DNA from: Actinomycetota bacterium
GTDB taxonomy: Bacteria; Actinomycetota; Humimicrobiia; Humimicrobiales; Humimicrobiaceae
NCBI GenBank assembly: GCA_003567835.1
Contig: PWYO01000041.1
Span: 1 to 16,725 of the forward strand
DNA length: 16,725 bases
Direction of reading: 5' to 3'
Positions 1 through 7,337 of the stretch are shown piece after piece; within the stretch, counting starts at the first letter, position 1, and every line of letters begins with the position of its first letter. The position numbers and the translations under genes are program-made. The notes under the pieces are model-generated. The model did not search any database. It saw only the letters and a list, made by a program, of their open reading frames with translations, and had not been told where the DNA came from.

Positions 1-696
1 GAAATGCTGGAAGAGGCCCAGAAGCAGAAAGATTATGTGCTTATCGTAGACGGGGCCATCCCCGCAAAGGGCAATGGAGCCTATTGCGCCACCGGAGAAA
101 AGGACGGCAAAAAATACACCATACTGGATGAAGTGGTTTCCCTTTCAAAAAATGCGTTCCTGGTCATCGCTTTGGGCACCTGTGCCGCCTTCGGAGGCAT
201 TGCTGCGGGCAGCCCCAATCCGACCGGAGCACAGAGCGTAGGGGATGTTTTTCTGACCCATAACATCGATAAACCTCTTATCAATATTTCCGGCTGCCCC
301 CCGCATCCAGACTGGCTGTTTGGGTCCATTGAAGAAATCCTTTTAAAAGGGGCAGAAAATGTAGCGCTTGATGACTTTAAGCGGCCCAAAACCTTTTATG
401 GAAAACTCATTCACGAACAGTGTCCCAACCGGGCTTATTTTGATGAAGGCAAATTTGCCAAAAAACTCGGAGACCAGGGATGCCTTTATGAATTGGGGTG
501 CAAAGGACCGATTACCTATTCAGACTGCCCCATCCGGCAGTGGAACGGAAAAACCAATTGGGTGATTGGCAGCGGTGCCCCATGCAGCGGCTGCACCCAG
601 CCCGAATTCCCGGACTTTGTAGGGGACTTTTATGAAAAAATCATCGATGTGCAGGTTCCCGCCAATGAAAGAAAAATAGAATCAAAAAATATATAA
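1..696 (+). CDS. NiFe hydrogenase small subunit (N-terminus cut by window edge)
   Basis: Electron-transfer subunit of an NiFe hydrogenase. It carries electrons between the active site in the large subunit and the redox partner through iron-sulfur clusters. The reading frame is open to base 1, and the family's N-terminal CxxC of the proximal cluster is missing, so the gene starts outside the window. Visible motifs are AIPAKGNGAYC, GTCAAFGGI and GCPPHPDW (proximal cluster), H-x2-C followed by GCLYELGCKGP (distal His/Cys3 cluster), and DCP...NWV...APCSGC (medial cluster, three Cys). The C-terminal half is of the group 1/2 type. The protein stops about 30 residues after the medial cluster and has no C-terminal membrane anchor, so it looks soluble. 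A Tat signal cannot be judged. The gene is followed by the large subunit 22 nt downstream. The family call is firm; the exact hydrogenase subgroup is inferred. Confidence 0.95.
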   Translation, partial: EMLEEAQKQKDYVLIVDGAIPAKGNGAYCATGEKDGKKYTILDEVVSLSKNAFLVIALGTCAAFGGIAAGSPNPTGAQSVGDVFLTHNIDKPLINISGCPPHPDWLFGSIEEILLKGAENVALDDFKRPKTFYGKLIHEQCPNRAYFDEGKFAKKLGDQGCLYELGCKGPITYSDCPIRQWNGKTNWVIGSGAPCSGCTQPEFPDFVGDFYEKIIDVQVPANERKIESKNI

Positions 697-718
697 CCCT
701 GATCAGGAGGTTAAACTA

Positions 719-2254
719 GTGAAAAAAATTGTCATACATCCGATTACAAGAATAGAAGGCCATCTGAAAGTCGAAGCCACGGTTGAAAACGGAGTGGTCA
801 AAGATGCCCAAATGAGCGGCACCATGTTTCGGGGCATTGAGATGATGCTGAAAGGCAGGGACCCCAGGGATGCCGTTTTAATGACCCAGAGGATATGCGG
901 AGTGTGTCCTGAGCCCCATGCAAGCGCGGCGGTAAAAGCGGTAGACAGCTACGCCGGTTTAGACGGCAGCATACCTGAAAACGGCATCATACTCCGGAAT
1001 CTGATTTTGGCCACCAGGACCATCGCCGACCACATCCTCCACTTTTATATTCTAAGCGGCCTGGATTATGTGGACCCCACCAAAGTTGCCCAATATGCTG
1101 GGGACAATAAAGACCTTCAGGTATTGAAGGGTTTTCTGGAGCAGGGGTTCTCCAAGCCTTTCCTCCCCCGTGATGACATTGATTACAAGCTGGATGATCA
1201 GACCACCCAGGAGGTCGTGGGCCACTATATCAAAGCCATGGACATATACAGGAAAGCCCAGGAGGCGGCAACCATGTTCGGGGGCAAATGGCCCCATGAT
1301 GCTGCTATCGTTGCCGGTGGCGTTTCTGAAAATGTGACTGCTGACAAGATTACGGAGTTTTTATGGCGGGTACAAGAGGTTGCTGATTTTGTGGAAAATG
1401 TGTATTTGCCTGATGTGGTGGCTGTGGCCCAGGCCTATAGCGAGTATTTGGGTATGGGCAAAGGCTGCGCCAATCTTTTAGCCTATGACGGCTATCCCGT
1501 TGGCGGCCAGACTTTGATCAAGGGCGGCCTGGTTACCAATACCGACCAGTACAGCCAGGTGGACATTAAAAAGATTACCGAAGAAGTTACCCATAGCTGG
1601 TATGAGGACCATCAAGCGGTTTATCCCGGCGAAGGAAAAACCGAACCAGATGCGGATAAAAATAAGGCTTATTCCTGGATTAAATCCCCCCGTTATAATG
1701 GCGAAGTTTTTGAGGTTGGCCCGCTGGCCAATATGCTTACCACCTATTTGTCCGGCACCAATCAAAAGGTCAACCAGCTGGTAGACAGCGCTCTGAATAA
1801 TATTGGGGCCGGTATAGGGGACCTGTACTCCATAGCCGGCAGGCATCTGGCCAGGGCACTTGAGGCAAAACTGCTGGCAGAAGAAGTTGTGGGATGGGCA
1901 GGCTCGCTTCAGCCCGGAGCGCCCACCACTGCAGCATATAACCCCCCTGACCAGGGCCAGAGTGTAGGATTGGTGGCTGCTCCAAGAGGCGCCTTGGGCC
2001 ATTGGCTTGATGTAAAAGAGGGGAGGATCTCCAATTATCAGGTGATTACCCCCACCGCCTGGAATGCTTCTCCCAAAGACCAAAAAGGCCAGGCGGGACC
2101 TTATGAGCAGGCAATTATAGGCCTGAAAGTAAGCCAGAGCCAGGCGCCTGTGGAGATCTTGAGAGCCATCAGGAGCTTTGACCCCTGCACTGCCTGCGCA
2201 GTGCATCTGACCACCCCCAAAGGGGACCTGCTGGGAAAATATAAAGTGGTTTAA
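719..2254 (+). CDS. NiFe hydrogenase large (catalytic) subunit
   Basis: Catalytic subunit that holds the Ni-Fe(CN)2CO centre and interconverts H2 with protons and electrons. It has 511 residues. The N-terminal ligand motif is RICGVC (Cys60, Cys63) and the C-terminal one is DPCTACAVH (Cys490, Cys493). RIEGH at 11-15 contains Glu13, the usual proton-relay position. After His496 come 15 residues that the maturation protease would remove, and a matching protease is encoded at the end of this operon. GGKWPH and APRGALGHW are typical of group 1/2 uptake-type enzymes. The motif usually read as E-A-P-R-G is A-A-P-R-G here (Ala420), a point to check. The start is GTG at 719, with AGGAGG at 705-710 and an 8-nt spacer. 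Confidence 0.96.
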   Translation: MKKIVIHPITRIEGHLKVEATVENGVVKDAQMSGTMFRGIEMMLKGRDPRDAVLMTQRICGVCPEPHASAAVKAVDSYAGLDGSIPENGIILRNLILATRTIADHILHFYILSGLDYVDPTKVAQYAGDNKDLQVLKGFLEQGFSKPFLPRDDIDYKLDDQTTQEVVGHYIKAMDIYRKAQEAATMFGGKWPHDAAIVAGGVSENVTADKITEFLWRVQEVADFVENVYLPDVVAVAQAYSEYLGMGKGCANLLAYDGYPVGGQTLIKGGLVTNTDQYSQVDIKKITEEVTHSWYEDHQAVYPGEGKTEPDADKNKAYSWIKSPRYNGEVFEVGPLANMLTTYLSGTNQKVNQLVDSALNNIGAGIGDLYSIAGRHLARALEAKLLAEEVVGWAGSLQPGAPTTAAYNPPDQGQSVGLVAAPRGALGHWLDVKEGRISNYQVITPTAWNASPKDQKGQAGPYEQAIIGLKVSQSQAPVEILRAIRSFDPCTACAVHLTTPKGDLLGKYKVV

Positions 2255-2283
2255 AAATTTAGATTTTTATAGAGGAGGCCTTT

Positions 2284-2964
2284 ATGATATTAACTGAATC
2301 AAAACCGGTTGAGGAAATCGTAGAAAAACTGGGCAAGGAAAAAAACATATTTATCATGGGTTGCGGCGGATGCCCGGAAGGTGCTGAGACCGGAGGAAAA
2401 AAAGTACTCAATGAAATGAAAAAAACATTGGAGCAAAAGGGGTTTTCAGTAACCGGAATCATTGAAATAGATTTCATTTGCCAGAAAGCGCTCATACGAT
2501 CCCGGCTCAAACCCAGAACGTCAGAAATTGAAGCTGCTGACTCTGTTCTGGTGTTTTCATGCGGTTTAGGGGTGCAGGCAGCATCAGAGGTATTAGACAA
2601 AGTTTGCCATCCGGCCCTCAATACCATGACCTTCGGGGGCATTACCGGTATGTGGCATGGAAAAGAAAGGTGCGATACTTGCGGAAGCTGCATCCTAGAC
2701 TTAACCGGAGGCATTTGTCCCTATACCAACTGCCCCAAAATGCTTGAGAACGGGGCTTGCGCCGGCCAGAGCGATGACAAATGCGAAACAGACCCTGACA
2801 GGGACTGCGGATGGGTATTGATCTACAAGAACCTGAAGAGGATAGGCAAGCTGGACTTGCTTGAACAGTTTATCGAACCCAGAGACTACAGGAAAGCATT
2901 ACCCACGGAAAAATTAAGAAATTCAAGATTATGGGCTTATGATGAGGAGGCAGCAGATGAATAA
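2284..2964 (+). CDS. metV: MetV-like iron-sulfur subunit of methylene-tetrahydrofolate reductase
   Basis: Partner of MetF in the methylene-THF reductase of acetogens, thought to relay electrons to the MetF flavin. The protein has 226 residues and 13 cysteines. The C-terminal MTHFR_C-type domain has eight closely spaced cysteines (130, 133, 136, 145, 150, 159, 167, 175) with the family signature TGGICPYTNCPK, enough for two 4Fe-4S clusters. Cys27, Cys30, Cys66 and Cys93 lie in the N-terminal half and could bind another cluster. Cluster number and type are inferred. The start ATG at 2284 follows a strong GGAGG with a 5-nt spacer, and the gene begins 29 nt after the hydrogenase large subunit. 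It overlaps metF by 8 nt. The location between hydrogenase genes and their protease suggests that the hydrogenase is its electron donor or acceptor. Confidence 0.88.
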   Translation: MILTESKPVEEIVEKLGKEKNIFIMGCGGCPEGAETGGKKVLNEMKKTLEQKGFSVTGIIEIDFICQKALIRSRLKPRTSEIEAADSVLVFSCGLGVQAASEVLDKVCHPALNTMTFGGITGMWHGKERCDTCGSCILDLTGGICPYTNCPKMLENGACAGQSDDKCETDPDRDCGWVLIYKNLKRIGKLDLLEQFIEPRDYRKALPTEKLRNSRLWAYDEEAADE

Positions 2965-3859
2965 ACAAAAGACATACCTTTCAACATTGGAACAAAAACT
3001 TGCTGAAAAAGAATTTGCAGTAACCTGTGAGATAGGACCCCCCAAGGGCGCAGACAAGGAAGAGATCAGCGAGGCAGCAGGTTTTCTAAAAGGAATCGCA
3101 GACGGCATCAATGTCACCGATCTGCAGAGCTCGGTTATGCGCATGGGCTCCCTTACCACTTCCGCGCTCCTCATAGAATGGGGCTATGAGCCGGTATTCC
3201 AGATGACCACCAGGGACCGAAACAGGCTGATGATACAGTCAGAGCTTCTAAGTGCTTATGTAGCCGGGGTGAGGAATGTATTGGCCATTACCGGAGACTA
3301 TACCAATATAGGGGACCATCCCCAGGCAAAACCGGTATATGATATGGATTCTGTACAGCTGCTGTGGACCATGCAAACCCTTGAACAGGGCAAGGATCTG
3401 GTTGGAAATGATCTCACCCATAAGCCGGCATTTTACAAAGGCGCGGTGGTAAATCCGGGCGCAGATACGGAGGCCGCTTATGAACTGCAGATTCTAAAGA
3501 TGAAGAAAAAGATAGAAATGGGTGCCCAGTTTTTCCAGACCCAAGCCATATTTGATGCAGAAACCTTTAAAAAATTCATGGACAGGCTGGAAAAAGAAAA
3601 AATTGATGTACCCGTCCTGGTGGGCATCATCCTTTTAAAATCAAAAGGCATGGCCAAATATATGAATAAATTTGTCCCTGGGGTTTTTGTGCCTGACAAC
3701 CTCATAGAAAAAATGGAAAAAACCGATGATAAGGCAGCCACCTGTATAGAGATTGCTGCGGATCTTATCAATGAAGTGAAATCCTGCTGCGCTGGTGCAC
3801 ATATCCAGGCCCTTGGCTGGGAGAAACATATAAAACCTATCATGGACCTTGTGCAATAA
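2957..3859 (+). CDS. metF: Methylenetetrahydrofolate reductase, MetF
   Basis: FAD-dependent TIM-barrel enzyme that interconverts 5,10-methylene-THF and 5-methyl-THF in the methyl branch of the Wood-Ljungdahl pathway (and for methionine). It has 300 residues from the chosen start. Family landmarks are CEIGPPKG with Glu25 (counterpart of E. coli Glu28), TTRDRN at 84-89, AITGD with Asp114 (counterpart of Asp120), and GAQFFQTQAIFD. The start ATG at 2957 was preferred over ATG 2939/2942 because AGGAGG at 2945-2950 lies 6 nt before it. The gene overlaps the end of metV by 8 nt, so translation is probably coupled, as expected for subunits of one complex. It ends 2 nt before the hydrogenase protease gene. 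Confidence 0.94.
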   Translation: MNKQKTYLSTLEQKLAEKEFAVTCEIGPPKGADKEEISEAAGFLKGIADGINVTDLQSSVMRMGSLTTSALLIEWGYEPVFQMTTRDRNRLMIQSELLSAYVAGVRNVLAITGDYTNIGDHPQAKPVYDMDSVQLLWTMQTLEQGKDLVGNDLTHKPAFYKGAVVNPGADTEAAYELQILKMKKKIEMGAQFFQTQAIFDAETFKKFMDRLEKEKIDVPVLVGIILLKSKGMAKYMNKFVPGVFVPDNLIEKMEKTDDKAATCIEIAADLINEVKSCCAGAHIQALGWEKHIKPIMDLVQ

Positions 3860-3861
3860 AT

Positions 3862-4362
3862 TTGGCAAAAAGAATAGAAACAGTTATTTTGGGTGTGGGC
3901 AATACACTGCTTGGTGATGAAGGCATCGGGGTACATGCAGTAAGAAGGCTGGACCATGAAAAGCTGCCTTCATCGGTGCTTTTAATTGACGGGTCCACTG
4001 CAGGGTTTAAGCTGTTGGCCCTTTTTGAACAGTACAATGGATGCAGGTTTATCATCATAGATGCCCTTCAGGCAGACCAAAACCAAAAAAAAGGGACGGT
4101 GTATTGCATACCCTTGGATGATTTTTACCGAGTCAGTCAATCCGGTTGCTCGGATCCTGATTTTATTTCTTTTCATCAAACTGCAGTAACCGATGTGCTG
4201 AAGCTTTCCTGCCTTACCCGCCAAAGTAAAATAACGGGCTATTTTATTGGGGTCAATATCATGCATGCCCAACAAGATCATTTGGATTTTTCCATGACTT
4301 TAAGCAAAGAAGCGCAAAGTGCATTGGAAAAAATTGTAGAAATCGTAAAAAAATTGCTTTGA
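3862..4362 (+). CDS. Hydrogenase maturation endopeptidase (HycI/HyaD/HybD family)
   Basis: Nickel-dependent protease that removes the C-terminal tail of an NiFe-hydrogenase large subunit after nickel is inserted. It has 166 residues. The N-terminal signature ILGVGNTLLGDEGIGVHA contains Glu20. Asp67 (in IIIDAL) and His105 (in SFHQT) fit the other two metal-site positions known from HybD. The likely substrate is the large subunit encoded at 719-2254, with cleavage after its His496. The start is TTG at 3862, 2 nt after the metF stop. No clear Shine-Dalgarno is visible, so translation may depend on coupling to metF. It is the last gene of the operon, separated from the hydrogenase structural genes by metV and metF. 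Confidence 0.92.
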   Translation: MAKRIETVILGVGNTLLGDEGIGVHAVRRLDHEKLPSSVLLIDGSTAGFKLLALFEQYNGCRFIIIDALQADQNQKKGTVYCIPLDDFYRVSQSGCSDPDFISFHQTAVTDVLKLSCLTRQSKITGYFIGVNIMHAQQDHLDFSMTLSKEAQSALEKIVEIVKKLL

Positions 4363-4382
4363 TAGGGCTTGCTAGTGCCCTA
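4363..4382 (+). terminator. Possible weak terminator hairpin after the hydrogenase-metVF operon
   Basis: TAGGGC and GCCCTA form a 6-bp stem with an 8-nt loop immediately after the protease stop codon. There is no proper T tract behind it, so intrinsic termination would be weak. It lies in the 85-nt gap between convergent operons. Confidence 0.3.
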
Positions 4383-4401
4383 AGTGTTTAAGGCCTGCGT
4401 A

Positions 4402-4427
4402 TAAAAAACGGTAAGGGCAATTGGCCC
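4402..4427 (-). terminator. Possible terminator after leuS
   Basis: Read on the minus strand, GGGC/GCCC (4427-4424 with 4418-4415) forms a short stem, and six T residues follow a few bases later (about 4408-4403). The stem is only 4 bp and the T run is offset. It is placed right after the leuS stop, where a terminator for the long minus-strand operon would be expected. Confidence 0.35.
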
Positions 4428-4447
4428 AAAACAGGCATATCCTCTGT

Positions 4448-6952
4448 TTATCGGGCCACAAAATTGACCAGCTTATTGGGCACCACAATGGTCTTTACAA
4501 TTTTTTTGCCTTCAATAAACTTCTTTACATTCTCAGAAGCCAAGGCCGTCTTCTCTGCTTCCTGCCGGGACAATCCAGCGGTAAGTTCAGCCTTGTCCCG
4601 AACTTTTCCATTCACCTGAAAAACCATGGTCACCGTTTCTTCTCTGGCAGCATTCTGGTCGAAAACCGGCCAGGGGATCTGATGGATGCTTTGACCATGG
4701 TCCATCATATGCCACAGCTCTTCGGTCATAAAAGGCGCCATTGGCGAAAGAAGGACCAGCAGTTTCTGGGTCAGTTCTGCAACCAGTGCCTTATTTTTTT
4801 CACCCTGGCCTGCTTGTTCCTCATATTTATACATGAGGTTAACCAATTCCATAAGCGCACTGATGGCAGTATTGAAGTTAAACCGTTCCAGGATATCTTC
4901 GGTGACTTTTTTTATGGTCTGATGGAGCTTTTTATAAACTTCTTTTTCTAAACCTTCCAGCTCTGTTTGATCAAATTGGCCCTTGCGGCTTTCTGCAATC
5001 AAGCCGATATTGCCCACAACCAGCCTCCAGACCCTGGCAAGAAAGCGGTTGGCCCCTTCCACGCCGCTGTCGCTCCAATCCACCGCAGAATCAGCCGGGC
5101 CCATAAACAGTATGTACAGCCTAAGTGTGTCAGAACCATAGCGGTTATAGATCTCTGAAGGGCTAACCAGATTGCCTCTGGACTTTGACATTCTTTTCCC
5201 TCCCAGGTTTACCACCCCATGGGGGAAATATTTGGTAAAAGGCTCCCTGAATTTCACCAGCCCTGCATCATAAAGGACCTTGGTAAAAAACCGGGCATAT
5301 ATCAGATGCATGGTGGCATGCTCTATGCCTCCAATGTACTGGTCTACAGGCATCCAGTAATCCGCTTCTTTTGGGGCAAAAGCCTGCTCTTTTTCATGGG
5401 GGCTGCAGTATCTTAAAAAATACCAGGAAGAACATAGGAAGGTATCCATGGTGTCGGTCTCCCTTTTGGCTTTTCCTCCGCATGCAGGGCAAGTGGTATG
5501 GACAAATTGATCACAATAGGCCAGGGGAGAAAGCCCGGTGGGTCTGAAATCCACATCATAGGGAAGCTTGACCGGGAGCGCACTGTCAGGCACGGGGACC
5601 GTGCCGCACTTTTGGCAGTAGATGATGGGAATCGGCGCACCCCAGTACCTCTGGCGGGAAATCAGCCAATCTTTAAGCTTGAAATTAACTTCAAACGCTC
5701 CAATCCCTTTTTCTTGCAGATGCTCTGTAACCTTTTTTTTGCCCTCTGTAGAAGGGGTGCCGGTAAACGGGTCCGAATTGACCATAATGCCTTCCTGGCA
5801 ATACGCGGCTTTCAGCTTATCTTCTACTTTCCCATCAGGGGAAATGACCTGCCTGATGGGGATATCGTATTTGGAAGCAAACGCAAAATCCCTTTCATCA
5901 TGGGCAGGCACGGCCATAATAGCCCCAGTTCCATATTCTAAAAGCACATAATTTGCAATCCAGATGGGTACTTTTTCCCCATTTAAGGGATTGACCACAT
6001 AACTGCCCGTAAAACACCCAATTTTCTCTGTTTCTGCCGCACCCCGTTCCACATCACTCTGTTGGGATATAATCTTTTTTACCTGTTCTACATTTTGCCT
6101 GTATGCAGGCTTGGTAATCTCTTCTACCAGTTCATGCTCCGGGGCCAGGATGAAGAAAGTAACCCCATATAATGTATCCGGCCTGGTGGTAAAAACAGCA
6201 ATGTCTAAATCTTTGCTGCGGTCTGCTACCTTAAAATGCACACAAGCCCCTTCACTTCTGCCAATCCAGTTTCTCTGGATGGCCAAAACCTTCTCCGGCC
6301 AGCCCTCCTGGATCAGTTCCATATCATCCAGAAGGCGTTGGGCATATTTGGTGATCTTGAAAAACCACTGAGAAAGCACTTTTTTTATTACCATGCTGTC
6401 GCAGCGCTCACATTTTCCTCCTATGACCTGCTCATTGGCCAGTACCGTTTGACAGGAATTGCACCAGTTTACAGGAGCTTCTTTTTTTTCAGCAAGTCCC
6501 ATGCGGTAAAACAGAAGGAAAAGCCACTGGGTCCATCGATAATAGTCCGGCTCAGAGGTGATAATCTCATCAGAAAAATCATAGGCTATGCCCATCCTTT
6601 TTAAAGCTGCCCGCATCTTTTCAATATTGGCCAATGTACTTTCTCTGGGATGAATCCCGCTCTTGATTGCTGCATTCTCTGCAGGAAGCCCAAAAGCGTC
6701 AAAACCAATGGGATGGAGCATGTTATGGCCCCGGCGGGCAAGAACCCTGGCTGCCACATCCCCTATGACATAATTTCTGGCATGGCCCATATGAGGCTCC
6801 CCTGAAGGATAGGGAAACATCTCCAGCATATAATATTTTGGATCCTTTTTGTTTGACTTGAGGTTGTAGATACCCTCCCGGTTCCATCTTTCTATCCATT
6901 TTTTTTCAATTGCGGTAGCATCATAGGTTTTTTGTTGGTTTGATTTTTCCAA
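4448..6952 (-). CDS. leuS: Leucyl-tRNA synthetase
   Basis: Class I aminoacyl-tRNA synthetase that charges tRNA-Leu and edits misactivated amino acids in the cytoplasm. It has 834 residues, normal for bacterial LeuS. The HIGH-type motif is HMGH at 54-57 and the KMSKS-type motif is RMSKS at 587-591. The CP1 editing domain is intact, with TTRPDTLYG and VPAHDERDFAF. Two CxxC pairs near the first zinc module (CNSC...CERC) and a second set (CQKC...CPAC) indicate bound zinc. The C-terminal end NKLVNFVAR is canonical. The start is TTG at 6952, supported by GAGAGGA upstream. It is the last gene of the obgE-to-leuS run, 21 nt after rsfS, and converges with the hydrogenase operon. Confidence 0.98.
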   Translation of the reverse strand: MEKSNQQKTYDATAIEKKWIERWNREGIYNLKSNKKDPKYYMLEMFPYPSGEPHMGHARNYVIGDVAARVLARRGHNMLHPIGFDAFGLPAENAAIKSGIHPRESTLANIEKMRAALKRMGIAYDFSDEIITSEPDYYRWTQWLFLLFYRMGLAEKKEAPVNWCNSCQTVLANEQVIGGKCERCDSMVIKKVLSQWFFKITKYAQRLLDDMELIQEGWPEKVLAIQRNWIGRSEGACVHFKVADRSKDLDIAVFTTRPDTLYGVTFFILAPEHELVEEITKPAYRQNVEQVKKIISQQSDVERGAAETEKIGCFTGSYVVNPLNGEKVPIWIANYVLLEYGTGAIMAVPAHDERDFAFASKYDIPIRQVISPDGKVEDKLKAAYCQEGIMVNSDPFTGTPSTEGKKKVTEHLQEKGIGAFEVNFKLKDWLISRQRYWGAPIPIIYCQKCGTVPVPDSALPVKLPYDVDFRPTGLSPLAYCDQFVHTTCPACGGKAKRETDTMDTFLCSSWYFLRYCSPHEKEQAFAPKEADYWMPVDQYIGGIEHATMHLIYARFFTKVLYDAGLVKFREPFTKYFPHGVVNLGGKRMSKSRGNLVSPSEIYNRYGSDTLRLYILFMGPADSAVDWSDSGVEGANRFLARVWRLVVGNIGLIAESRKGQFDQTELEGLEKEVYKKLHQTIKKVTEDILERFNFNTAISALMELVNLMYKYEEQAGQGEKNKALVAELTQKLLVLLSPMAPFMTEELWHMMDHGQSIHQIPWPVFDQNAAREETVTMVFQVNGKVRDKAELTAGLSRQEAEKTALASENVKKFIEGKKIVKTIVVPNKLVNFVAR

Positions 6953-6973
6953 TTGGGGTCCTCTCTAGTTGGT

Positions 6974-7309
6974 TCAACGATTCCAGTCAATGGTATCAGA
7001 ATCCATCCATAGCCTTTCAAGGTCATAATACTCTGCAAATTCAGCAGTGAGTATATGGATCACAAAATCATTATAATCGGCCAGTATCCAATTTCCTTCC
7101 TGGGCGCCGCTGACTGTCACCGGCTTGGTGTTTTGTTCTTTTAAGGCTTTGGCAATATCTTCATGGATGCGTTTGCCAAGCCTGGCATTCCTGACACTGA
7201 TAATTAAAAAATAATCAGTAATAATTAGCCTTTTACGCATATCCAGGATTTTGATATGATCCGCCTGCCGGTCATCGGCAATCCTGGCAGCCAATTTTAC
7301 TGATTGCAA
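6974..7309 (-). CDS. rsfS: Ribosomal silencing factor RsfS
   Basis: Binds ribosomal protein L14 and blocks joining of the 50S and 30S subunits when nutrients are scarce. The family core is clear: ILDMR, ITDYFLIISV, GNWILADYNDFVIHI and YYDLERLW. From the TTG start given here it has 111 residues, with only a few residues before the first helix. An in-frame ATT at 7342, overlapping the upstream stop, would add 11 residues (starting MNQKNTK) and give a more usual N-terminus. AGGAGG at 7359-7354 lies 11 nt before that ATT, whereas the TTG has no good ribosome site. The true start may therefore be 7342. It is located between the LCP-like gene and leuS, the usual Clostridia-like neighbourhood. Confidence 0.95.
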   Translation of the reverse strand: MQSVKLAARIADDRQADHIKILDMRKRLIITDYFLIISVRNARLGKRIHEDIAKALKEQNTKPVTVSGAQEGNWILADYNDFVIHILTAEFAEYYDLERLWMDSDTIDWNR

Positions 7310-7337
7310 TATGGCATTTTCTTTTGTATTTTTTTGA

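Noticed and set aside
1478..2206. Long minus-strand open frame (242 codons) inside the hydrogenase large subunit gene
   Set aside because: It lies antisense to a gene with unmistakable catalytic motifs, has no recognisable domain and is a by-product of codon bias.
2939..2956. Upstream ATG-ATG start for metF
   Set aside because: The ribosome-binding AGGAGG lies inside these codons and is correctly spaced for ATG 2957 instead.
4421..4951. Plus-strand open frame (176 codons) opposite leuS
   Set aside because: The translation is aromatic-rich with no domain, and it is fully antisense to the conserved C-terminal part of LeuS.
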